This document shows positions 15,143-21,885 of a stretch of 26,153 nucleotides of DNA, in pieces (positions within the stretch are counted from its first letter, which is position 1; every line of letters begins with the position of its first letter). The position numbers and the translations under genes were made by a program. The notes under the pieces are model-generated. The model was not told the origin of the DNA and made no database searches. It saw nothing but the letters and a program-made list of their open reading frames with translations. The stretch is from Bdellovibrionaceae bacterium UBA6776 (lineage in GTDB: Bacteria; Bdellovibrionota; Bdellovibrionia; Bdellovibrionales; UBA1609), in the NCBI GenBank assembly GCA_002453155.1, contig DKGG01000065.1:5360-31512 (forward strand), given 5' to 3'.

Positions 15143-15490
15143 ATGAGAGCTTTAATTTTTAGCCTGTTCGCCTTTTGGTCTTTCAGCACTTTGGTGTTTT
15201 TATCAACTGCCACTCAGGCGGCGGAGTCTCAATCTAAAGGAGCCTTTCGAGGCTTGGTGGAATCCACCATTCAAACTCTTTATGCAGAGCCCAGTGATCA
15301 AATGATTTTGGAGTTGGAGCAATTGGAATACTCCCATGAAGAGGCTTTGGAGGTTTGGATCGTGGAGCTTCGAGAAGATTCGGGCTACTTAAAAGCCCTG
15401 TTCCGAGTGACCATTCGCCAAAAAAGTTTTTACGGAGAAGGTGAAGCCAATATAGCTCAAGTTCAAGTGGACCAACTTCATAGGCCTTAA
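15143..15490 (+). CDS. Small exported protein of unknown function
   Basis: This encodes 115 residues. A GGGAGG site precedes the ATG by four bases. The N-terminus is a signal peptide (MRALIFSLFAFWSFSTLVFLSTATQA, probable cut before AES). The mature part, about 88 residues, is acidic. It contains a Glu-rich segment (LELEQLEYSHEEALEVW) followed by strands (VWIVELRED, LFRVTIRQK). It has no cysteines and no motif I recognise. It has its own putative promoter and is closed by a strong hairpin terminator 13 bp after the stop, so it is probably monocistronic. Confidence 0.7.
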   Translation: MRALIFSLFAFWSFSTLVFLSTATQAAESQSKGAFRGLVESTIQTLYAEPSDQMILELEQLEYSHEEALEVWIVELREDSGYLKALFRVTIRQKSFYGEGEANIAQVQVDQLHRP

Positions 15491-15502
15491 GTTTCTTAAA
15501 AG

Positions 15503-15537
15503 AAAAAGGACCTCTCCAGGAGGAGAGATCCTTTTTT
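15503..15537. terminator. Intrinsic terminator, probably bidirectional
   Basis: AAGGAcCTCTCC (15506-15517) pairs with GGAGAGaTCCTT (15522-15533) apart from one C-A mismatch, around an AGGA loop. A T-run follows on the plus strand (to 15537), and an A-run precedes it, which reads as a T-run on the minus strand. It sits between the convergent small exported protein gene and hsp20 and can serve both. Confidence 0.85.
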
Positions 15538-15561
15538 GAGGGAATGAGGTGGGACAGGGGA

Positions 15562-16071
15562 TCAGTGTTCTTTGTTATCATCCTTTGATTTTTCGCCAAG
15601 TAGCCTTGAGAACAAGCCTCCTTTGGCATTTTCAACTTTGATGGTCCGTGCTTGGGCCTTTTCGGCCTTTGGAATAAAGACTTCCAAAACTCCATTTTCA
15701 AATCGAGCTTCAATTTTGTCGCTGTCGACCTCTTGGGGAAGAGTGAAGCTGCGTTGAAAAGATCCAAATGAACGCTCAAAGTAACGACCGTCACTGTTTT
15801 CCTTTTTGGTCTCCTGAACCCTTTTTCCAGAGATCGTGAGTTGTCCAAGGTGAACGTCCACTTTGATGTCGCTTTCCTTCACTCCGGGCAGATCCATGCT
15901 GACCAAATAGTGATCGTCGCCTTCGTCCACATCTACGGCTGGGTTGAATCGAGCCATGGTGGGTGCGCCAGAGGTGCGGTCGGTCAGGGCTGTATCAAAG
16001 GCCCTTTCAAAGTCGTTCATAAAATCCCAGAGACTTCCGGGTCGGTTTTGAGTGCGAGTCAGATGTTTCAT
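15562..16071 (-). CDS. Hsp20/alpha-crystallin small heat-shock protein
   Basis: This encodes 169 residues. Start 16071 is preferred over 16092 because ACGGAGG is placed six bases before it. The N-terminal arm (about 1-41) is followed by the alpha-crystallin domain (about 42-140), with FNPAVDVDE, YLVSMDLPGVKESDIKVDV, LTISGKR, RSFGSFQRSFTLP and the signature FENGVLEVFIPK (124-135). A short C-terminal tail includes TIKV (143-146), a possible variant of the I-x-I/V oligomer contact. These ATP-independent chaperones bind unfolding proteins in the cytoplasm. The gene is monocistronic, ends at the bidirectional terminator and has a perfect 16-bp palindrome 57 bp upstream. Confidence 0.95.
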   Translation of the reverse strand: MKHLTRTQNRPGSLWDFMNDFERAFDTALTDRTSGAPTMARFNPAVDVDEGDDHYLVSMDLPGVKESDIKVDVHLGQLTISGKRVQETKKENSDGRYFERSFGSFQRSFTLPQEVDSDKIEARFENGVLEVFIPKAEKAQARTIKVENAKGGLFSRLLGEKSKDDNKEH

Positions 16072-16127
16072 AGTAACCTCCGTAAAAAGCATTCGCTTAT
16101 AAAAATGATAAGTTCTTCTTTTTTTCG

Positions 16128-16143
16128 AAGGATGCGCATCCTT
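16128..16143. promoter_or_regulatory. Perfect 16-bp palindrome AAGGATGCGCATCCTT upstream of hsp20
   Basis: This uninterrupted palindrome lies in the 247-bp divergent region between hsp20 (starts 16071, minus) and the large hydrolase gene (starts 16319, plus). It is not the CIRCE element (TTAGCACTC-N9-GAGTGCTAA). An operator for a dimeric regulator is the simplest reading. The remaining intergenic sequence shows AT-rich stretches but no promoter I would commit to. Confidence 0.4.
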
Positions 16144-16318
16144 TACGAATCTAATCTGGGATCAAATTTTAGGGTGTCAAGGCGGGCTCAGGATCTGGAT
16201 TCACCCTTTTACAGATTTTTTGAAAATCTTTCTGTAGACACAGATCGTCAACTTCGCGAAAACCGTCCTTTAGGCATTTCGTCCTTATGCTTTTCATAGT
16301 CAAGAACGGAGGGATTTC

Positions 16319-19105
16319 TTGAATTCAATTCGCACTCATTTATTGCGCCTTTTTATTGTACTCACGTTATTTCTACCGTCCCTTTCTTTTGCCGAAACTC
16401 GATGTGAAGATTTACTGACTAAAATCGAGGGATCCTATCCTTACTATGCAAAACGCGCCGAAGAGAATCGCGGCAACTTTAAAGAAAAACATCCTGAATT
16501 TTTAAATCCTCAAAAAGAAAAATTGCTTGCTCAACTTTGGCAAGGGGAGTTGGGGCCAGAAACCTTAAACATGCTCCTTCCCGAAGGTGTGACCTTCGTG
16601 GCCCATCAATTGAGAAAGGCCGGAACTCCTGGAGTTGTAAAACTTGAAAGTGGAGATTTGGTTATCCTCCGCGTAGAAATGCCATTTGATGGAAAAGTCA
16701 TTGGAACCAATGTGACTTTGAATGCTCAGTCCTTATTTAAGAACCTCGAGCGCTCCATCAAAGGAGAGCCCCTGTGGTTGGTAGGGCCTGAAGCGAAGGC
16801 CGCATTGGACTGGGGACACGGTGGAGGAACAAAAACCACCGGTGGGCATACCGCGGACACTCTATTAAACTCTATGGCGAAGTATGACGTGTTCACTGTG
16901 GGAATGGATCAACCTTGGCACGGTGAAGGGGCTAGAGAGTGGTTCAAAGATGCCAACACTTACTTTCGATACCGCGTGGCCTTTCGAAACCGATTTATTC
17001 ATCCTGATGTGCCGACCTTTTTGGTGGGACACTCTAAAGGTGGATTGGTTGCGGACATGGCGGTTCGTCGAACCGGTGAAGGCTTTGAAGATATCGGTTT
17101 GGACAAGGCTTACGTGGGCTTTATTCCACTCTCTTTTGTTCCAGACGTGATGCCTGAAGGAACCTTTAAAGACAAAACCATCGTTGAGCGCCAAAAAGAC
17201 ATCAACCAAAAGGCCGAGCACGTCATGTGCCGCATGAATCCCGGCGATCGGGATCTCTTTGCAAACCTTGTGGCCGAAGATAAAACTTCTGCTTTGTCCG
17301 GACTTTTTTGCAGCTTCCTCTCTGTGTTTAGCAACTGGTCCAGCACTCATAAACCCACGGTGCCTTCGCTTTATGTGATGGGCGAGCATGATGCCCTTTA
17401 TCTTTTGAGTGAGGAAAAAATCGAAGAGTACGTTCGAAACCTTGGAAACAGCTCTCTTTGGACCTACTCCGCACGGGTGAACTTCCGAGGAGAAGTGGAA
17501 AACGTGGGACACTTGATTTTTGATCACTACATGCCCAAAAAAGACCATGAAGAGGCATTTCAAGTCATGGTGGATTACATGACTTCAAAGAAATTGATTG
17601 AAGGACCTGTGGAAAGCAAAGAAGCCATTCAAGCTTTGTTTAAAGAAAAGGTTCTGGATCGCTTCAATGCGGAAAATCCCAAACTCCACTTGAATGCCTA
17701 TAGTGACCTGACGGCAGTGAACGCTTATGCTTCCACTCGTGTGTTGGTGGCTTACCAATGGATTCCTGAATTTAGAGAATTTTTAGATCAGCGCGTAGAG
17801 GCCCAAGCTGGTGATCAAGATCTTGGAAAATTTAAAAAGTCTTACTTTTTAAATTACACGGACCAAGGAGTGTTCGAGACCTACGCCATCATTAAGAACT
17901 TTGTTGCGGAAGTTTTAAAAGAGCGTGGCGTGGAATTGGAAGAAGTGAACCCCAAAGAGCGCTTGGATCAAATGAAGCAAGCCAACGATCCTTTGGCCAA
18001 CCAGCGTGAAGCGATCATCAATTTTTACCGCGTGTACGCAAACAATCTGGCCTTCCGAGAGTTCTTGAAGGATTTTGTCTACTACGACAGCTCGGCAACG
18101 GAAGAGTTTGAGTCCTTAAATCATGTGGCTCAAGCGTTGGCCATTCGCTTGAAAGAAGTGACAAAGCTAGAGAAAAACAAAGGTCTTTCTGATGAAGAAA
18201 GACTCGAGCAATTTAAGGCTTTAGGTTCTCTTGTGGATGAAAATGGCAACGAGATCGACGCTGCGGATATTGCCCGAATGAGAGAGGTTTCCGAACGCAT
18301 TCAGGCCATCCGCAACAAGAAGTGGATTCCAGATGGAGAGCTTCATGATTTTGCTCAAGCCAATGTTCAACGGCAGGTGGAATTGGCGCCGCAAATTAAA
18401 GAATTGGATCATAAAAAAATCGCTCTGAAAAAAGAGTTGGATCAATTGAGACTGCAAGTTCATCGCAAAGAAAATCAGTTCAACCATGCGGCTTCCCAGC
18501 AAGAAAGCCCGGCGCTTCTTGCTCACAATGAGAAACAAGAACAGATGTTCAAGACTCTTGAAAGTTTTGACTTGAAACAACGAGAGTTGATTGAGCCCTT
18601 CATCGCAAAAGGCCTAGAGGAAGGCAAAAATTTTGATGAGATCTTTGCGACATTGCCTCAAGACATGTTGAACCTTTTTGAAAAAACCGAGGAGGCTTCT
18701 CAAAATTACCAACGGGTGCTTTCTGAAGGGCAGTTGCTTTTGGAAAAAGAGGCCTTGGAAGGACGCTTGGGTGAAGAGGTGTTGGCCCAAGCTCAGGAGC
18801 TTTACGGACCTGGTGGACTCAAAGAGCAGTTGGACAAAATGACTTTGGAATTTGCGCAGTTGGAGTATGAACAGATTGCTCCGATGAAACATGAGCTTGA
18901 AGTTTTGATCTATGAATATGTGGAAAAAGTGGTTCCTGAGTATTTCCATATCAATAAAATTCGCGTTTGGAACATGCTCGACAAAAGACCTTCTTCCATG
19001 GAAGACCTAAGTCAGCAGTTCAAATACGCCAAAGAAGCACTGGCGCAGTGGAAAAACCGCATCCTTTCTAGCAAACAAGAGGGTGGAGACACTTCCCTTT
19101 ACTAA
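16319..19105 (+). CDS. Large exported alpha/beta hydrolase with long helical C-terminal region
   Basis: This encodes 928 residues starting at TTG 16319, five bases after GGAGGG. A signal peptide (about 1-26, ending SLSFA) directs export. An alpha/beta-hydrolase domain (about 150-430) shows an oxyanion-type LDWGHGGG (163-170), DQPWHGEG (197-204), the nucleophile elbow GHSKGG (237-242, Ser239), a probable acid Asp358 in VMGEHDAL and His398 in VENVGHLIFDHY, so a complete Ser-Asp-His triad is present. Residues of about 430-928 are predominantly helical and charged, with heptad-like coiled-coil stretches near 690-760 and 810-880. A typical hydrolase of this fold is under 400 residues, so the C-terminal half is an added module. 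Esterase, lipase or peptidase activity cannot be distinguished. It probably acts in the periplasm or outside the cell. Confidence 0.8.
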   Translation: MNSIRTHLLRLFIVLTLFLPSLSFAETRCEDLLTKIEGSYPYYAKRAEENRGNFKEKHPEFLNPQKEKLLAQLWQGELGPETLNMLLPEGVTFVAHQLRKAGTPGVVKLESGDLVILRVEMPFDGKVIGTNVTLNAQSLFKNLERSIKGEPLWLVGPEAKAALDWGHGGGTKTTGGHTADTLLNSMAKYDVFTVGMDQPWHGEGAREWFKDANTYFRYRVAFRNRFIHPDVPTFLVGHSKGGLVADMAVRRTGEGFEDIGLDKAYVGFIPLSFVPDVMPEGTFKDKTIVERQKDINQKAEHVMCRMNPGDRDLFANLVAEDKTSALSGLFCSFLSVFSNWSSTHKPTVPSLYVMGEHDALYLLSEEKIEEYVRNLGNSSLWTYSARVNFRGEVENVGHLIFDHYMPKKDHEEAFQVMVDYMTSKKLIEGPVESKEAIQALFKEKVLDRFNAENPKLHLNAYSDLTAVNAYASTRVLVAYQWIPEFREFLDQRVEAQAGDQDLGKFKKSYFLNYTDQGVFETYAIIKNFVAEVLKERGVELEEVNPKERLDQMKQANDPLANQREAIINFYRVYANNLAFREFLKDFVYYDSSATEEFESLNHVAQALAIRLKEVTKLEKNKGLSDEERLEQFKALGSLVDENGNEIDAADIARMREVSERIQAIRNKKWIPDGELHDFAQANVQRQVELAPQIKELDHKKIALKKELDQLRLQVHRKENQFNHAASQQESPALLAHNEKQEQMFKTLESFDLKQRELIEPFIAKGLEEGKNFDEIFATLPQDMLNLFEKTEEASQNYQRVLSEGQLLLEKEALEGRLGEEVLAQAQELYGPGGLKEQLDKMTLEFAQLEYEQIAPMKHELEVLIYEYVEKVVPEYFHINKIRVWNMLDKRPSSMEDLSQQFKYAKEALAQWKNRILSSKQEGGDTSLY

Positions 19106-19137
19106 GATCTCAGGTTTTTAAAACCCTGTAGACTTCA

Positions 19138-19177
19138 AATCTGAAAGCATGCACCATAAAAGACATGCTTTCAGATT
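19138..19177. promoter_or_regulatory. Perfect 14-bp inverted repeat spanning the Na/Pi transporter start codon
   Basis: AATCTGAAAGCATG (19138-19151) and CATGCTTTCAGATT (19164-19177) are exact reverse complements with a 12-nt spacer. The start codon (19165-19167) and codons 2-4 lie within the right arm, and there is no clear ribosome binding site in the spacer. In RNA the 14-bp stem would occlude initiation; in DNA it would be a strong dimer operator. Confidence 0.6.
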
Positions 19178-20805
19178 CTCACTCTTCACTCATTATCACA
19201 TTAGGCGGAGTGGCCTTTTTTATGTACGGACTCACGTTGACCAGTGAGTCTTTGCAGCGTCTTGCAGCCAATCGCATTCGAGATCTGATCACGATTCTTT
19301 CCCGTCGCCCCATTCTTGGGGTTCTCCTTGGAATCTTACTCACTTTGATCTTACAAAGTTCAGGTGCGGTGACGTCTATGCTTGTGGGGTTGGGGTCTGC
19401 CGGTGTGATTGCACTCAGCCAAGTGATGGGTGTGATATTGGGAACCGCCATTGGATCCACCTTGACCGTTCAAATCCTTTCGTTTGATATTGCGCGGTTT
19501 GGATTGCCTTTGTTTGTGATTGGATTTGCGGTTCAGTTTTTGGCAAAGCCTGGAACTTTAAAGACCAGCATGTTGGCCTTGGCCGGCTTTGGGATGATCT
19601 TTTGGGGTCTCGAAATGATCCGCATGGGGACTCAGGTTTTACAAACCTATCCTTTGTTTACATCTGTCTTAAGCGCGCTCAATGACAGTCCTCTTTACAC
19701 CATCATTGTCACTGCTATTTTTACAGCTTTGGTTCACAGCAGTGCGGTGACCATTGGGATTGCCATGACCTTTGTGGCCCAGGGGATTTTCAGTTTGGAT
19801 CACGCGATCTTTTGGATTTTTGGTGCCAACATTGGAACCACGGCAACAGCCCTCATGGCTTCTACGGGAGGAAACTCTGTAGCCAAGCAAGTTGCTTGGG
19901 CCCATTGCTTTTACAAATTGGCCACGGTGCTGTTGTTTTATCCCTTCGCAGAAAGTTTTGTGAATTTGGTGGCTCAAGGAAATTTGGAGCGGGATGTGGC
20001 CAACATCAACACCCTTTACAATTTGGTGGCAGCAATTTTGTTTTTTCCCGGCATCAATTACGGGGCAAAGCTTGTGCAGAAGATCTTTCCGCCCACAGAT
20101 GAGGAGCGTGTGTTCTCCACAAAGTATCTGACCAAGGAGCACTGGGAATCTCCTTCCGTGGTGGTGGCACGAGCCGAGAGAGAAATTTTAAGAATGGGAG
20201 ACATCGTGACCCGAATGATTTCCCAGTCGTTGGATCTTTTTCGAAAAGACGATCCCGAAAGTTTTGCGGCCATGAGAAAGTCCGATGACCGGGTGGATCT
20301 GTTGGCCAGAGAGTTGAGTTTGTATTTGGCCGAGCACATGGAAAATGCTCCACCGTCTTTTCAAAAGCAGATGATGAGACAACTGAATATGGTCACCGAT
20401 TTGGAGTCTGTTGCGGATGTGGTTGAAAATCAACTTTTGGAAATGGCCTCCAAAAAGCACAAATTGAAATTGGAGTTTTCCCCAGAAGGTTGGAAGGATT
20501 TGGAGGAGCTTCTTGGCGCTGTACGTCAGGTTGCCGAAATGTCCATGGTCTGCTTTCAAACTCAAGATCCGGATTTGGCGGCTCGGGTGGTTTTTCACAA
20601 ACGAAACATCCGTCGCCTGGAAGAGCGAATGCGGGAAAGTCACATTACGCGATTAGTCAAGGGGCGTCCAGAAACCATCAACACCTCCTCCATCCATTTG
20701 GATGTGCTTGGAGAGTACCGACGCTTGGTGGGCTTGATTTCCAACCACGTCTATCAACTTTTGAAGGGGTCCGACCCCTACAATATATTGCCGCGAAGAG
20801 AGTGA
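19165..20805 (+). CDS. Na/Pi cotransporter family protein with C-terminal PhoU-like domain
   Basis: This encodes 546 residues. The N-terminal half has about eight hydrophobic segments with the two inverted family repeats: LILQSSGAVTSM (61-72, QSS motif) and LVHSSAVTIGIA (189-200, HSS variant), plus GTAIGSTLT and GANIGTTATAL, hallmark segments of NptA/YjbB-type transporters. The C-terminal region (about 330-540) is helical and PhoU-like (AMRKSDDRVDLLARELSLYL, LNMVTDLESVADVVENQLLE). Such proteins move phosphate across the inner membrane, often as exporters in bacteria, and the PhoU domain is thought to regulate flux. The start fits the family's N-terminus (LGGVAFFMYGL) even though the start codon is buried in a long inverted repeat. 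No pho regulon gene is adjacent. Confidence 0.92.
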   Translation: MLSDSHSSLIITLGGVAFFMYGLTLTSESLQRLAANRIRDLITILSRRPILGVLLGILLTLILQSSGAVTSMLVGLGSAGVIALSQVMGVILGTAIGSTLTVQILSFDIARFGLPLFVIGFAVQFLAKPGTLKTSMLALAGFGMIFWGLEMIRMGTQVLQTYPLFTSVLSALNDSPLYTIIVTAIFTALVHSSAVTIGIAMTFVAQGIFSLDHAIFWIFGANIGTTATALMASTGGNSVAKQVAWAHCFYKLATVLLFYPFAESFVNLVAQGNLERDVANINTLYNLVAAILFFPGINYGAKLVQKIFPPTDEERVFSTKYLTKEHWESPSVVVARAEREILRMGDIVTRMISQSLDLFRKDDPESFAAMRKSDDRVDLLARELSLYLAEHMENAPPSFQKQMMRQLNMVTDLESVADVVENQLLEMASKKHKLKLEFSPEGWKDLEELLGAVRQVAEMSMVCFQTQDPDLAARVVFHKRNIRRLEERMRESHITRLVKGRPETINTSSIHLDVLGEYRRLVGLISNHVYQLLKGSDPYNILPRRE

Positions 20806-20811
20806 GTCTCT

Positions 20812-20838
20812 TTGACCTTGACCCAACCATGACATAAC
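20812..20838 (+). promoter_or_regulatory. Candidate promoter upstream of zapA
   Basis: TTGACC (20812-20817), a 15-nt spacer and CATAAC (20833-20838, 4/6) lie about 85 nt before zapA. The spacer is short, and a second overlapping TTGACC (20818-20823) has no well-spaced partner. This is the best candidate for a promoter driving the zapA-fau-rny-tyrS-fdx run. Confidence 0.3.
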
Positions 20839-20846
20839 CTGATTTC

Positions 20847-20886
20847 TGAGTGGATCGCCCTAAGTTCTGGGGAAAGCTCATTTTTT
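20847..20886 (+). terminator. Weak terminator-like hairpin after the Na/Pi transporter gene
   Basis: TGAG (20847-20850) and CTCA (20877-20880) flank an imperfect interior with CCC/GGG pairing and are followed by six T. The stem is interrupted, so this is only a possible terminator or attenuator before zapA. Confidence 0.22.
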
Positions 20887-20921
20887 GTGATTTTTGGAAT
20901 TCTTAAAGGAACGTATCATTC

Positions 20922-21242
20922 ATGGTTGAAGAAAAAAACGAAGCGAATACATTTGAAGTGACGGTGGCAGGTCTGCCGTTAAGGCTGCGTTCTTCCCATG
21001 ACAAGGACACCGTCAAAGAACTGGTGCGCCTGGTGGACGAGAAGATTGAAGAGGCTCAGTCTGTTCATTCAAACATTTCCTTTCAAAATGCCATTGTTCT
21101 GGCGGCCCTTCATATGGCCGAGGACTTGGTTTTCTTAAAGCGAGGGGCTCGTCAGCGTCTCGATCAGATTGAATCCAAAACAAAAAGTGCACTTTCCGAA
21201 TTGAGTGGCTCTCCTCTCAAGCAATTGACTCTTGATCAGTAA
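20922..21242 (+). CDS. zapA: Cell division protein ZapA
   Basis: This encodes 106 residues, normal for ZapA. The N-terminal part (VTVAGLPLRLRSSHDKDTVKELVRLVDEKIEEAQ) is the ZapA globular head. It is followed by the NISFQNAIVLAALHMAEDLVFLKR segment, in which the A-x-x-x-A-x-x-L-A-x-E-L-like pattern starts the long dimerising helix, and a C-terminal coiled coil. ZapA bundles FtsZ filaments at the division site. AAAGGAA precedes the start by about ten bases. It is followed after 40 bp by 5-formyltetrahydrofolate cyclo-ligase, a linkage common in proteobacteria, but without room for the 6S RNA gene that often lies between them. Confidence 0.92.
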   Translation: MVEEKNEANTFEVTVAGLPLRLRSSHDKDTVKELVRLVDEKIEEAQSVHSNISFQNAIVLAALHMAEDLVFLKRGARQRLDQIESKTKSALSELSGSPLKQLTLDQ

Positions 21243-21282
21243 TTGATCTGTTGAATTGCTCTTTGAGAAAGGACGCACGCAC

Positions 21283-21849
21283 TTGGATAAGGCCCAATTG
21301 AGGAGGCATTTTCGCTCCCATAGGAAAGCATTGAAAGAAAGCCCGCAGGCTTTTGCTCAGGCATGCCTTCAATTGGCCGAACAGGTCCGGTGGTTTTTAA
21401 AAGATCTGTCCACGGACTCCTACCTTTTTTCTTACCGGGCGTTTGGTTCGGAAGCTCCTGTTCCCTCTATTGAGGGCTATCGTTGGTGTTACCCCCGAAT
21501 GAGATCCGAAGGGGAGATGGATTTTTACCAAGCCCATGAAGCTCAAGAGTCCCATTGGATTCAACACTCCATGGGAATCCTGGAGCCCAGTGGCCAGGTC
21601 TGTGAAAAGGTCGATGGAGAAAAAGCCTCTGTGGTTTTTGTTCCCGGAGTGGCCTTTGATCGAGAGGGTTTTCGCTTGGGCGGGGGCCTTGGGTTTTATG
21701 ATCGTTTTTTAGCTTCCTTGAAAAAGGAAGTGTTGAAAATTGGTGTGGGGTTTCATGTGCAACTGAGCTCTGAAAAGTTGCCTGTGGATTCCTGGGATGT
21801 GCGTTTGGATGGATTGATCACTGAAAAGGGAACCATCCATTATTTATAG
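21283..21849 (+). CDS. 5-formyltetrahydrofolate cyclo-ligase
   Basis: This encodes 188 residues. Start TTG 21283 is preferred over TTG 21256 because AAAGGA lies nine bases before it and the protein then begins MDKAQLRRHFRSHRKAL, the typical N-terminus with basic ATP-binding residues. The signature PGVAFDREGFRLGGGLGFYDRFL begins at residue 121, matching the conserved family pattern G-x-x-F-D-x-x-G-x-R-L-G-x-G-x-G-x-Y-D-R with Phe in place of the usual second Tyr. The enzyme converts 5-formyl-THF to 5,10-methenyl-THF with ATP, recycling a folate storage form. It lies between zapA and rny with short gaps, so it is probably cotranscribed. Confidence 0.92.
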   Translation: MDKAQLRRHFRSHRKALKESPQAFAQACLQLAEQVRWFLKDLSTDSYLFSYRAFGSEAPVPSIEGYRWCYPRMRSEGEMDFYQAHEAQESHWIQHSMGILEPSGQVCEKVDGEKASVVFVPGVAFDREGFRLGGGLGFYDRFLASLKKEVLKIGVGFHVQLSSEKLPVDSWDVRLDGLITEKGTIHYL

Positions 21850-21885
21850 AGTGCTTTAAAAAGCGAGTATGAGGAGAAAAGTAAG

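Noticed and set aside
16865..17563. 232-codon minus-strand frame inside the large hydrolase gene
   Set aside because: It lies wholly antisense to the conserved hydrolase domain and has a His/Lys/Ser-rich composition without any motif or signal.
19111..19128. CAGGTTTTTAAAACCCTG as a terminator for the large hydrolase gene
   Set aside because: The stem is AT-rich and imperfect and has no T-run after it.
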